Below, piece after piece: positions 9,688-18,691 of a DNA stretch of 64,000 nucleotides (positions are counted from its first letter, which is position 1; every line of letters begins with the position of its first letter). This DNA is from an uncultured Lentisphaeria bacterium (GTDB taxonomy: Bacteria > Verrucomicrobiota > Lentisphaeria > Victivallales > UBA1829), in NCBI GenBank assembly GCA_905197955.1, contig CAJKAR010000023.1, forward strand, positions 10,220 through 74,219, given 5' to 3'. Both the position numbers and the translations under genes were made by a program. The notes below the pieces were generated by a model. The model was not told the origin of the DNA. It saw only the letters and a list, made by a program, of their open reading frames with translations, and ran no database searches.

Positions 9688-9716
9688 ACTATACCACACC
9701 ATGGAAAACAAATCAA
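9688..9716 (-). promoter_or_regulatory. Sigma70-type promoter of the minus-strand polysaccharide operon
   Basis: On the minus strand TTGATT (9716-9711) and TATAGT (9693-9688) are separated by exactly 17 bases, close to consensus. No other comparable pair lies before the gene starting at 9535. Assigned by sequence match and position only. Confidence 0.65.
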
Positions 9717-9781
9717 GCACTCGCGTTCCGCTTTTTTCCTGGCGGAATTTTTCTCTGTCTCAAATAAAAGACAGACAGGTG

Positions 9782-9809
9782 TTGATTTTCTGTTTTTCCA
9801 GTCTATATT
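9782..9809 (+). promoter_or_regulatory. Sigma70-type promoter of the plus-strand export/glycosyltransferase operon
   Basis: TTGATT (9782-9787) and TATATT (9804-9809) are separated by 16 bases and lie about 70 bp before the Wzm start codon, giving a short leader. Sequence match only. Confidence 0.6.
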
Positions 9810-9877
9810 ACATAATGGCCCTGAGTGGGGATCGCCGTTTATTCTTCAGCAGTAACGTTTTTTGGAGAATTTTCAAC

Positions 9878-10705
9878 ATGTTTCAGCGCATCAAAGTGGT
9901 TTTGGATCCTCTTGCGGGAATACGTCCACTGATCAAAAACCATTTTCTGCTACACCAGTTGATCGTCAGAAATGTTGCTCTCCGATACAGGGGTTCTCTG
10001 CTGGGACTGTTCTGGAGCTTCGTACAGCCCTTAATGATGCTTTGTGTTTATACCTTTGTCTTCGGCTGTGTCTTCAAAGCAAGATGGGGAGTGGAAAATG
10101 AGACAAACAGCGCTTTTGCCGTCATCATGTTCTGCGGAGTGGTCTTTTATACGCTCTTCAGCGAAAGCATCATGTCAAACTGTTCGGTGATTCTATCCAA
10201 TCCGAATTATGTAAAAAAAGTGATTTTCCCGCTGGAGCTGCTTCCGTTTGCACAAGTGTGTTCCACTTTTTTCGTCGGACTCGTCTGGGTTCTGCTTCTG
10301 TTCCTCGGAGTGGTGTTCATTTACGGGCAGCTCTCCTGGAATATGCTGTTCATGCCACTGCTTCTGCTTCCGCTCTTCCTGTTGACATGCGGAATCAGTT
10401 ATTTTGTTGCATCGCTTTCCGTCTATATCCGGGATACGCCCTATGTAGTCGGAGTTCTTCTGCAGATCATGTTTTTCATGACTCCGATTTTCTACCGGGT
10501 CGAAGCGGTTCCGGAACCCTATCGCCTTCCGCTCCAGTTGAACCCGATGACCCTGATTATTGACGAAGCAAGAAAAGTATTCATCTACGGAACCCCTCTG
10601 AATTGGCATTTGTGGGGAATCAGCATGATTGTCTCTCTGCTGGCTTATCATCTTGGATTCGCCTGGTTCCATAAAACAAAACGGGGGTTTGCCGATGTCC
10701 TCTGA
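9878..10705 (+). CDS. wzm: Polysaccharide ABC transporter permease (Wzm-like, ABC-2 family)
   Basis: The 275-residue protein has six hydrophobic segments and the ABC-2 polysaccharide-export signature RNVALRYRGSLLGLFWSFVQPL near residues 31-52 (cytoplasmic coupling region), plus the late block MTPIFYRVE. It forms the inner-membrane channel that moves finished lipid-linked polysaccharide to the periplasm. An upstream extension of the frame is open to 9122, but it crosses the promoter and the start region of the opposite gene. The ATG at 9878, preceded by TTGGAG and beginning MFQRIKVVLDPL, is the right start. It overlaps wzt by 11 bases. Confidence 0.92.
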   Translation: MFQRIKVVLDPLAGIRPLIKNHFLLHQLIVRNVALRYRGSLLGLFWSFVQPLMMLCVYTFVFGCVFKARWGVENETNSAFAVIMFCGVVFYTLFSESIMSNCSVILSNPNYVKKVIFPLELLPFAQVCSTFFVGLVWVLLLFLGVVFIYGQLSWNMLFMPLLLLPLFLLTCGISYFVASLSVYIRDTPYVVGVLLQIMFFMTPIFYRVEAVPEPYRLPLQLNPMTLIIDEARKVFIYGTPLNWHLWGISMIVSLLAYHLGFAWFHKTKRGFADVL

Positions 10706-12023
10706 TGTGGTCTTCCAGGTTCGAAATATTTCAAAAGTATTCGAAATGTACTCTCGACCGGTGCATCGTCTTTTTCAGACTCTTTTTGCCGGACATAAAC
10801 GTTTCTATAAAGAATTCCGGGCGCTGAACGATATCAGCTTTGATATCCACAGAGGAGAAGCCGTCGGCATCATCGGAAAAAACGGAGCGGGGAAATCCAC
10901 TCTTTTGCAGATTCTTGTAGGAACTCTTGCTCCGACCACTGGAAGTGTACACTCGGTCGGTCGCGTAGCGGCTCTGCTGGAACTGGGCAGCGGATTCAAC
11001 CCGGAATTCACCGGCAGGGAAAATGTCATGATGAACGCAGCCGTTCTGGGACTCAGCAGAGAGCAGGTTATTGAAAAATTCGAGGAAATTCAGGCGTTCG
11101 CCGATATCGGCTCCTTCATCGACCAGCCAGTCAAGACCTATTCCAGCGGAATGATGGTGCGTCTGGCTTTCGCCGTTCAAATCATGGTCAAACCGGATAT
11201 TCTGATCGTGGATGAGGCTCTCGCGGTCGGAGATGCCGCGTTTCAGAGAAAATGTTATGCACGCCTGGATTCTCTCCTGGCGCAAGGGATGACTCTGCTG
11301 CTCGTCACTCACGATACCGAAACCGTAAAACAGAAATGCAATCGAGTGCTTTTCCTGAAAGAAGGAAGTCTCTGTTATGACGGTCCGGCAGAGGAAGGCG
11401 TTGTGGAGTATATGCGCTATCTCTTCCCGAAAGAGGAAAACGGAGCACTCCCGGAACCGCAGACGAATTCTGAAAACCAGGATCTCTCCTCGTCATCTTC
11501 GGCACCGAAGGAAGAATTCGTCTATGAACTCCTGAATGAGAATCTTCATAAAAACAAATGGGGAATCGGCGGCGGACGCTTTCACAGACTTGCTCTGTAT
11601 GGACTGGAAGAACCAAACATTTTGCGAACACCCTGCCATTTCACGATTGAACTGGAAGCATCCTGGGATTCGGCAAAAGTGGAAGAATTGATCCGGAAAG
11701 AATCGCTGGAAAATAATATTCTGGTCGGAATCAGAATCGTCGATACAAGAAATATTGTGCTGTTCGGAACCAATACCTTCCTGGAAAACAAGAAAATTGA
11801 TCCGAATCTGCAACATGTAACGGTCAGCTTTACGATTGATTTCCCCATGTTGAAAAATGGAGATCTGTTCCTGACATTTGCTCTTTCTGTCGGGAATATG
11901 ATCTCTCACGTGCATCTGGTCTGGGATGATCTCATCATTCAGTTGAAGAGTATCAGTCCAGCTCTGAGCGACGGAATGGTTCATTTCAACACCACGACAA
12001 CAATCACGGAGAAAGCAAAATGA
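10695..12023 (+). CDS. wzt: Polysaccharide ABC transporter ATPase with C-terminal carbohydrate-binding domain (Wzt-like)
   Basis: The 442-residue protein has Walker A GKNGAGKST, signature YSSGMMVR, Walker B ILIVDEALAVGD and H-loop VTHD in the first 230 residues. A linker rich in Ser, Asn and Glu follows, then a C-terminal domain (about residues 280-440) that fits the Wzt_C jelly-roll by its pattern of beta strands. In families with that domain, such as E. coli O8/O9a, it recognises the chemically capped non-reducing end of the glycan before export. The start at 10695 lies inside the end of wzm with GGGGG upstream. The next gene overlaps the stop (ATGA), so the exporter ATPase and a methyltransferase are translated together. 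Confidence 0.92.
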   Translation: MSSDVVFQVRNISKVFEMYSRPVHRLFQTLFAGHKRFYKEFRALNDISFDIHRGEAVGIIGKNGAGKSTLLQILVGTLAPTTGSVHSVGRVAALLELGSGFNPEFTGRENVMMNAAVLGLSREQVIEKFEEIQAFADIGSFIDQPVKTYSSGMMVRLAFAVQIMVKPDILIVDEALAVGDAAFQRKCYARLDSLLAQGMTLLLVTHDTETVKQKCNRVLFLKEGSLCYDGPAEEGVVEYMRYLFPKEENGALPEPQTNSENQDLSSSSSAPKEEFVYELLNENLHKNKWGIGGGRFHRLALYGLEEPNILRTPCHFTIELEASWDSAKVEELIRKESLENNILVGIRIVDTRNIVLFGTNTFLENKKIDPNLQHVTVSFTIDFPMLKNGDLFLTFALSVGNMISHVHLVWDDLIIQLKSISPALSDGMVHFNTTTTITEKAK

Positions 12024-13600
12024 CCGGTTTTCTCCAGAAACTTCATGACTTTCTTTTCCCTTCCAGTAAAACATATTCAGAGATTTTGTCGCTCTTGAAA
12101 GAAATTTCAGAGGATCAAACAAAAATTCATCAGAAAATCAACGCGCTGGAAAACATCTGCGCAGAAAAAGAGCTTTCGCAACAGCAGCTGCACCAAACGC
12201 TCAACCGCATCAGAGAGGAACAGGAAAAACTCTCGCTGCAGGAAAAAGAACTGCTTCTTTCCATGACCGAAAATGTTACTGCGGTAGGAAAACATCTGAA
12301 TGTCATCTCCAATACTCAGAATGCCAACCACCAGGAGTCTCTGGGGTATATCAGAGATGTGATCCAGACAGTAAATAAAATCTTCGATCTTGCAACCTTT
12401 TCCCGATCCGTTCTGGCAGACTGTTCCACCTTCCCCCGGAAACTCGAAGAACTGAAATCGGTTCTGGATGGACAAAAATCAGCGATAGAATCCTCCCTGC
12501 GGGAACTGACCGATCAACACGCCCTCCTCCGGCAGCAGACAGCATCATCCATCGAAACGCTCACAGGCCGGACGGAACATGCGGCTCGTCTTCTGGAAGA
12601 ACAAAACAAGCAAACCACATCCAGTCTTGCCGCTCTTTCCAGCACGGAAAAACTTCTGGAAGAAACTTCCAACCGGCTTTCCTCCATTCAAGAATGTTCT
12701 GAAAAGACCTTTGATCTTTTGAACGTTCGACAGGAGCCCGCCATGGAACAAATCCTGCATCGAACCAATGAGCTTGAAGCAACCGCCCGTCAGCTGGCAC
12801 AACAACTGGAAGACCTTCAAAAACAAACAATCCGAACGGTGATTCAGAGCAAATGGCTGCTTGCAGATGAGTTTTCTTCGCAGGAAAAAGAGAAAGAGGA
12901 TGCCATCATTCGCTGTCCTTTGTGCGGACATTCCGGGAAAAAATCGTCTTATGAAACCAGAACCACCTTCTGCATTTTCGGCGGTGGAAAAATTGAACGC
13001 TATGTCTGTCCTGCATGTGATCTTATTTTCGGCCCCTTGAAAATGCTGAAATTATCTCCGCAGCAGCTGCAGGAGGAATATGAGCAGAATTATTCTGTTT
13101 TCCGGGAATCGGATACGACACCCTATGAGCTGGCACTTTTCCATGCAATGAAGCCGGAAAAAGACCGGATTTATCTGAACTACGGAGCAGGAGGATGGAA
13201 TGCGACTTCCCGAAAACTGAGGGAAGAGGGCTTTCAAGTCTATGATTACGAACCTTTCGCTCCTGTTCAAAAGAATGAATGGAGCATCACTTCGAAAGCC
13301 GGACTCCGGAATATGAAGTTCGATGGAATATTTTCCAACGACTTGATTGAACACCTTCAGAATCCCGTGGAAGAACTCTGTTTTATGAAGTCCCTCCTGA
13401 ATCCGGATGGAAAAATGTACCATGCCACGGGCTGTTATGAGTATGCGTTTGAATACACCAGATTTCATCTCTTTTTCTTCCTGGGCCGCTCGTTGCAGCT
13501 CTTAGCGCAGAAAAGCGGACTGGAGGTGAAGCTGACAGATCGGATCTATCCGGAACAATCCTCCCTGCGCTATGCTATTTTTACGATAAAAAACACTTAA
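12020..13600 (+). CDS. Long coiled coil + zinc-ribbon + SAM-dependent methyltransferase (possible glycan chain terminator)
   Basis: Residues about 20-285 are rich in Gln, Glu, Leu and Ser with heptad-like spacing, predicting a long coiled coil. Two CXXC pairs follow, at residues 299-302 and 330-333, separated by an aromatic and basic stretch, like the zinc ribbon found before some sugar methyltransferases. The C-terminal 190 residues are a class I methyltransferase: NYGAGGW near residue 387 at the SAM loop, then FDGIFSNDLIEHLQNP. The start overlaps wzt by four bases. In E. coli O9a, WbdD combines a methyltransferase, a kinase and a coiled coil that sets O-antigen length; here the order is reversed and no kinase is seen. 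A chain-capping role is inference; methylation of a glycan residue is the safer reading. Confidence 0.75.
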   Translation: MTGFLQKLHDFLFPSSKTYSEILSLLKEISEDQTKIHQKINALENICAEKELSQQQLHQTLNRIREEQEKLSLQEKELLLSMTENVTAVGKHLNVISNTQNANHQESLGYIRDVIQTVNKIFDLATFSRSVLADCSTFPRKLEELKSVLDGQKSAIESSLRELTDQHALLRQQTASSIETLTGRTEHAARLLEEQNKQTTSSLAALSSTEKLLEETSNRLSSIQECSEKTFDLLNVRQEPAMEQILHRTNELEATARQLAQQLEDLQKQTIRTVIQSKWLLADEFSSQEKEKEDAIIRCPLCGHSGKKSSYETRTTFCIFGGGKIERYVCPACDLIFGPLKMLKLSPQQLQEEYEQNYSVFRESDTTPYELALFHAMKPEKDRIYLNYGAGGWNATSRKLREEGFQVYDYEPFAPVQKNEWSITSKAGLRNMKFDGIFSNDLIEHLQNPVEELCFMKSLLNPDGKMYHATGCYEYAFEYTRFHLFFFLGRSLQLLAQKSGLEVKLTDRIYPEQSSLRYAIFTIKNT

Positions 13601-13601
13601 T

Positions 13602-14840
13602 ATGGACTCGAATACAATGAAACAGACTCTGTTGTTTATCGGACATGATTTTCATCGCCATACAAAATCAAATCGTTTTATCCTGGACCTGATTGAAGAG
13701 AAATTTGAAATTGAGCTCTGCTCCATTGTTCCGGATTACGGGGAAAACGGCACATGGCTGACCAATCTTCAGAGAAAACACTACGATGTGGTCCTCTGCT
13801 GGCAGGTCATGCCTTCGATTGAAACACTGAAACAGTTCTGTTCGTTTGATTTCGGTGTATTCTTTCCCATGGCGGATTATTATTACCGCGCACAAAAAGA
13901 TGTTTCCGCGCCGATCTGGCAGGAGTATCAGGATTTTCAGATTATCTCCTTTTCCCGGAAAATGCACGAAGAATTAATTGCCAACGGTTTTTCCTCTCAT
14001 TATTTCCAGTATTTCCCGGAACCGGCATCGAAATTCTGCGAAGGCGATGCAGATGCCGTATTCTTCTGGCAGAGAGTGTCTCACATCAATATCTACACAG
14101 TGCTGACTCTTCTGAAAGATTACAGCATTCGGCATCTGCATATCCACAAGGCGCTTGATCCCGGAGAAACGTATATTCCTCTGCCGTATGAATATCAGGG
14201 CGCGATGAATGTCTCCTATTCCTCCTGGTTCGAAAGCAAAGAGGATATGCTCAAGTGCATGGATGAATCTGCCCTGTATGTTGCGGCAAGATATTGCGAA
14301 GGGATCGGCATGTCCTTTCTGGAAGCAATGGCGCACGGCCGCTGCGTGATCGCTCCGGATGAAACCACCTTCAATGAGTATATTGAAGACGGCAAAACAG
14401 GATTCCTTTTCATCCCCTCCAATCCGCAGCCGCTGAAAAAGGAGGAGATCCGGAAAATCCAGAAAAACGCATACGAATTCATCCGCAAAGGCTACCGCGA
14501 ATGGGAAACGAAACGCAAGGAAATCGTCCCGCTGTTCACCCGGAAAGCAGAAACAGATCCTGGAAAAATCCGGAAACTGGAGTCCATCTGGAGCCAGCAT
14601 AAAAAGGAGCTTCCGGCAGGAAACGCTTTGCCGCAGAAATCTGGAAGTTCGCTGTTCGTAAAGATAAAAAAATATATGGACATCATCCGGAACAGATCGG
14701 AAATTTACCATAACATTGGAGAGAAGAAATTCTGCGGAATCCGCTACTTTTTCAAAATGGAGCGAAACGACAAAAAGAAAATTCTCATCTTCTTTTTCGG
14801 CATTCCGCTTTTTTCTGTTGAATTTCTAGAGGAGAATTGA
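13602..14840 (+). CDS. Glycosyltransferase, GT4/GT1-like
   Basis: The 412-residue protein has a GT-B C-terminal half containing CEGIGMSFLEAMAHGRCVIAP, with the conserved Glu residues of group 1 transferases, followed by NEYIEDGKTGFLF. The N-terminal half (TLLFIGHDFHRHTKSNRF) fits the acceptor domain. The last 60 residues are basic and hydrophobic and may contact the membrane. The start is one base after the previous stop; a second ATG 15 bases on is possible and neither has a strong ribosome site. Probable role: adding a sugar during polysaccharide assembly at the cytoplasmic face. Confidence 0.8.
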   Translation: MDSNTMKQTLLFIGHDFHRHTKSNRFILDLIEEKFEIELCSIVPDYGENGTWLTNLQRKHYDVVLCWQVMPSIETLKQFCSFDFGVFFPMADYYYRAQKDVSAPIWQEYQDFQIISFSRKMHEELIANGFSSHYFQYFPEPASKFCEGDADAVFFWQRVSHINIYTVLTLLKDYSIRHLHIHKALDPGETYIPLPYEYQGAMNVSYSSWFESKEDMLKCMDESALYVAARYCEGIGMSFLEAMAHGRCVIAPDETTFNEYIEDGKTGFLFIPSNPQPLKKEEIRKIQKNAYEFIRKGYREWETKRKEIVPLFTRKAETDPGKIRKLESIWSQHKKELPAGNALPQKSGSSLFVKIKKYMDIIRNRSEIYHNIGEKKFCGIRYFFKMERNDKKKILIFFFGIPLFSVEFLEEN

Positions 14841-14843
14841 AAG

Positions 14844-15800
14844 ATGCCCCACACAGCTGCCGCCCCGGTGAAACCTCCTTTGCTGACGGTTGTCACTGTC
14901 ATCCTGAATATCATCAAAAACAAACGGGAAATCTCTTTCCGGAACTGCATTGAATCGACCGCCAGTCAGACCTGGCCGGAAATTGAACATCTCGTCATTG
15001 ACGGCGGTTCTACGGACGGAACCGTGGACCTGCTTCGGGAACTGCAGAAAAACGGAAAAATCCGTTTTATTTCCGAAAAAGACCGCGGCATCTATGATGC
15101 CATGAACAAGGGAATCCGCAATGCATCGGGCAAATATATTATGTTTCTGAACTCCGATGATGCTTTTCTGGACAACAGTGCGGTCGAAAATGTCATTCCC
15201 GTTCTGGAAAAAGAAAATGCGGATTACTCCTATGCCGATGCGGAAGTGTATGCGGCCAATCACTCCTCCCTGCTCTACACCTGGAAAGGCACCATCCTGG
15301 ATATTCCTTACGGCTACTACCCATGCCATCAGACCTTTTTTGCGAAAAAATCCGTTCTGGAACAACTCGGCGGATTTCATGAAAATTATATGGCAAACGA
15401 TAATCTTCTGATGCTCCAGATCGTTTCCGGCAACTGGAAAGGGGTTTACATTCCCCGTTCGATTATCGCATTCCATGTAGGCGGAGCATCCGGCGAAATG
15501 ATTCAGGCAAAGGAGCGGATGAAAGCAGAGCACATTGCATTCTTCACAAAAGAGTGCGGACTGCCCCTTTCTGCGGAAGAACTTTCTCATCTTTATGAGA
15601 AACAATTCTACCATCTGCCGTACGATCAGGTGATCAAAATCGGTTCTCATCTGGGGAAACCGGAATGGATTCAGAGTTTCTTTTCCAGTTATCTGGAATT
15701 CGTATATAATCAGGCGAAGGCGGGAAAAGAAAAACGGACGCTGTGTAAAATCCGTCTATTTTCCTGTCTGCCGTTTTTCGCATTTACCCGTTCCGAATAA
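14844..15800 (+). CDS. Family 2 glycosyltransferase
   Basis: The 318-residue GT-A fold enzyme has LTVVTVILN, then DGGSTDGTVDLL and the DXD-type motif FLNSDDAF, and KDRGIYDAMNKGI, typical of the WcaA-like branch. GAGGAGA lies upstream of the ATG. It sits inside the plus-strand operon and closely resembles the N-terminal half of the next gene, so the two probably arose by duplication. Donor and acceptor sugars cannot be read from sequence. Confidence 0.85.
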   Translation: MPHTAAAPVKPPLLTVVTVILNIIKNKREISFRNCIESTASQTWPEIEHLVIDGGSTDGTVDLLRELQKNGKIRFISEKDRGIYDAMNKGIRNASGKYIMFLNSDDAFLDNSAVENVIPVLEKENADYSYADAEVYAANHSSLLYTWKGTILDIPYGYYPCHQTFFAKKSVLEQLGGFHENYMANDNLLMLQIVSGNWKGVYIPRSIIAFHVGGASGEMIQAKERMKAEHIAFFTKECGLPLSAEELSHLYEKQFYHLPYDQVIKIGSHLGKPEWIQSFFSSYLEFVYNQAKAGKEKRTLCKIRLFSCLPFFAFTRSE

Positions 15801-15833
15801 AGAACAGGTTTTTTCCAAAGAAAGAGGTTTGAC

Positions 15834-17588
15834 ATGATTTCGGTAATTACAGTGACTCTCAATGCGGAAAAGACATTGGAAGAAACGTTGGTCAGCATCA
15901 TCCGGCAGACCTGTCAGGACTTTGAAATTGTCGCAGTAGACGGAGGCTCCACCGATTCCACGATTGAGATCTTTCAAAAATACAGTGCCCATATCGGAAC
16001 ACTGATCAGTGAAAAAGACTCCGGCATCTACAATGCGATGAACAAGGGAATCCGAGCGGCAAAAGGCGATTTTCTATTCTTTCTGAACGCTCAGGATACT
16101 CTCTATTCAGAGCATGTGTTTGCCAAAGTCGTGGATGCGTTCAACTCCGCGAACAGGCCATATCTTGTCTTCGGCGACGTATTTTTCACCAACAAAACCT
16201 ACATCCCGCATTCCCAGCTTCTGCAAACGCCGAATGAAGTGAAATCATACAAGAATGCCGGCTACAATGATCCGGCGATCTGTCACCAGGCGATTTTCTA
16301 TCACAGACGTCTCTTTGAAGCCATCGGCAACTACAACGAGAACTATAAAATCTATGCGGATTACGATTTCAATATCCGTGCCTTCCATTATGCCCAGAAC
16401 CGCTATGTTTACATTCCGGAAATCATCTCGAATTTTGACCTTGGCGGAGTAAGCACCATCATCAATCCGAAATACCAGAAAATACAGGCGGAAGAAAACG
16501 CGGAACTTCGAGAGAAAAAAGCCCGGATGTGGGAAGATACCGCCAAAAAGAAATTTCTCTTTTCAAAATCCTTCTCCTCGATTGACGGCGGCTACTATCT
16601 CCAGTTCTGCGGAGTCCGTCTTGACTGGACCCCGTTTATGAAATACTTTGCACTGGAAAAAATCGATTTTCCGCTCTGCCTCAATTTTGCGGAAGAGCTG
16701 CCGACCGAGTACCGTATCTCCGGCTTTCTCCCGCTGGAGGGCTGGGGTCGCTGGATTGATGGAAAGGAAGCCAGGATCGCATTTTCCCTGAATAAATGGA
16801 ACACTGGGGATCTTGTGCGGATCTCCCTGCGGCTTTATCTCTGTCTTCTTCAGGATTTGAAGCTGACTTTTCTTCTGAACGGTCAACCGATCGGAAAAAA
16901 AGAGTTCTCTTCCCGGACAACGAAAAAAACGACGGATGTCGATGTGGAGTTTTTCGTTCCCGGCAGTTATTTCCATTCCGGAGAAAACACCTTCGAGTTT
17001 CAGGTGGATGGCTGTTCCAATCCGAAAGAACTGGGAATCAGCGGAGACGACCGGCTTCTGGGAATTGGAATCCAGACCATGCAGGTGGAAAATCATTCCA
17101 GCATACCTAGAGAGAAAAAACACTGGTATGAATTTGCGAAACCTTTGACTCTTCCGTTCCAGTTTTCCGGATATTACACTCCGGAAAAATGGGGTGCATG
17201 GCTCCAGAAGGAAGCAAAAATGGATCTTTTCCCGATTTCCGGCACAGATAATCCGCTGAAAATGGTCATAGCTTATCAGACATTTCTGCCGGAAAACGAT
17301 CACCGCCATCTGATCATCGAAGCGGAAGGGACCAGAATCCGGGAAATCGATTTTCCAAAGGATCTGCCGGGGAAAGGTCTTCTGACACTGGATCTTACCG
17401 GGGAGCTTCTGAAAGCCAGGACCTCGATTCAGCTCAAATTCTATACCGAAAATCCTGTGGATGTTCATGAGAGATTCCAGGCAGCGGATGATCGGCTGCT
17501 GGGAATCGCCTTCGAGCGGATCTGTTTCCTTTCGGAAGGAGATGAAATTCCACCGCTTCCCAAGCAGCCGAAATCGAAAGACTTATGA
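15834..17588 (+). CDS. Family 2 glycosyltransferase with two C-terminal GRW-motif domains
   Basis: Residues 1-240 are a GT2 domain (ISVITVTLN, VDGGSTDSTIEIF, KDSGIYNAMNKGI, FLNAQDTL). The usual DXD is replaced by NAQD, which may affect metal binding. After about residue 297 come two domains of roughly 120 residues: the first opens GFLPLEGWGRW and ends DDRLLG, the second opens GYYTPEKWGAW and again ends DDRLLG. They match the C-termini of the two large membrane proteins in the opposite operon. The last codons overlap the next gene (ATGA). Likely a polysaccharide transferase whose added domains bind glycan or a partner; that part is inference. Confidence 0.8.
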   Translation: MISVITVTLNAEKTLEETLVSIIRQTCQDFEIVAVDGGSTDSTIEIFQKYSAHIGTLISEKDSGIYNAMNKGIRAAKGDFLFFLNAQDTLYSEHVFAKVVDAFNSANRPYLVFGDVFFTNKTYIPHSQLLQTPNEVKSYKNAGYNDPAICHQAIFYHRRLFEAIGNYNENYKIYADYDFNIRAFHYAQNRYVYIPEIISNFDLGGVSTIINPKYQKIQAEENAELREKKARMWEDTAKKKFLFSKSFSSIDGGYYLQFCGVRLDWTPFMKYFALEKIDFPLCLNFAEELPTEYRISGFLPLEGWGRWIDGKEARIAFSLNKWNTGDLVRISLRLYLCLLQDLKLTFLLNGQPIGKKEFSSRTTKKTTDVDVEFFVPGSYFHSGENTFEFQVDGCSNPKELGISGDDRLLGIGIQTMQVENHSSIPREKKHWYEFAKPLTLPFQFSGYYTPEKWGAWLQKEAKMDLFPISGTDNPLKMVIAYQTFLPENDHRHLIIEAEGTRIREIDFPKDLPGKGLLTLDLTGELLKARTSIQLKFYTENPVDVHERFQAADDRLLGIAFERICFLSEGDEIPPLPKQPKSKDL

Positions 17589-18658
17589 ACTGCTCTACCT
17601 CCGTGCCAGCTGTATCCATTATTCTTCCGACCCTGAATGCCAGGAAGTTTCTGGAGGCTAGAATCAGCTCTATTCTGAATCAGACCTTCCGGGACTGGGA
17701 ACTGATCGTGGTAGACAGTTACTCGGATGATGGCACGTGGGAATATTTGAATCAACTTCAAACACATGATGAGCAGGAGATCTTCCGGTATCAGATTCCC
17801 AGAGGGCTGTACCAGGCATGGAACTTCGGCATATCCAAAGCGCGCGGGACCTATGTCTATATCGCGACAGCCGATGATACGATGAAATCGGATTGTCTGA
17901 AAAAAATGGTGCACGCACTTGAGACTCATCCGGAGTGCGGCATCTGCGATTCCATGCTCCAGCTGCTGGATTCCGACGGAAACGAAATCGACGAGTTTTC
18001 CGATCTTTTTGTCGCCCACTACTGGCATTTTGACTTTCCACGGAATCTGCCTCATATCCGGAAAAAACCGCATGATTATTTTCTGCATCTCGGAGGAAAA
18101 ACGGTCTATACGTCGATCACGCAGATTCTGATCCGGAAAACCCTTTTTGAAAAGACCGGCTTCTTTCCGACAGATTTCGGCCGCAGTGCCGATTTTCAGT
18201 GGGGAATGCGTGCCGCACTCAATACCGATGTTGTCTATCTTCCCCGGCAGCTGGCCTCCTGGAGAATCCATTCAGAACAGGCAACCTCCAGCACGGATCC
18301 GGAAGAAATCAACTATAATTTTTCCCTGATGCTGAAAATGGCGGAACAATGCATCGACGAACTGAGCGATCCTCTCCTCAAGAAGAAATCAAAGAGATTT
18401 CTTCGCCTGATGTATTTCAAATCCAGACTGCTTCCGGCAAAACAGCGTTCCAATAAGTGGTTTCTGCTTTTCTGCGCCATGCGCACGTTCTTTCACTATC
18501 CTCTGATGCTCATGGAGTTCACCTTTCGTTCCCTTCATTTTTACGGAAAGGGCAAGCGCAATCTATGGCTGATCAAAACCTATGATTCGATGATTCTGGA
18601 AAGGATGCGCAGACTGCATCTTTCACACCTGATCCTTCCGGAAGACACGGAAAAATAA
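17585..18658 (+). CDS. Family 2 glycosyltransferase
   Basis: The 357-residue protein carries SIILPTLNARKFLEARI, VDSYSDDGTWEYL and ATADDTMK, the nucleotide-binding and DXD positions of GT2 enzymes, and a C-terminal region of about 100 basic residues. It starts inside the stop of the preceding gene and ends the plus-strand operon 33 bp before the convergent DinG-like gene. Probably acts in assembly of the same polysaccharide. Confidence 0.85.
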   Translation: MNCSTSVPAVSIILPTLNARKFLEARISSILNQTFRDWELIVVDSYSDDGTWEYLNQLQTHDEQEIFRYQIPRGLYQAWNFGISKARGTYVYIATADDTMKSDCLKKMVHALETHPECGICDSMLQLLDSDGNEIDEFSDLFVAHYWHFDFPRNLPHIRKKPHDYFLHLGGKTVYTSITQILIRKTLFEKTGFFPTDFGRSADFQWGMRAALNTDVVYLPRQLASWRIHSEQATSSTDPEEINYNFSLMLKMAEQCIDELSDPLLKKKSKRFLRLMYFKSRLLPAKQRSNKWFLLFCAMRTFFHYPLMLMEFTFRSLHFYGKGKRNLWLIKTYDSMILERMRRLHLSHLILPEDTEK

Positions 18659-18691
18659 TGCGGGACAAAATATCCTGAGAACGGAACGATT

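Larger units (their letters stand above)
9536..9877. other. Divergent intergenic region between the two polysaccharide operons
   Basis: This 342 bp stretch separates the two operons and holds one promoter for each direction, 65 bp apart. The minus transcript would have a leader of about 145 nt. Within it TGTTCCGG (9606-9613) can pair with CCGGAACA (9648-9655) around a long loop. I see no small gene and no RfaH-type ops element. Confidence 0.6.
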
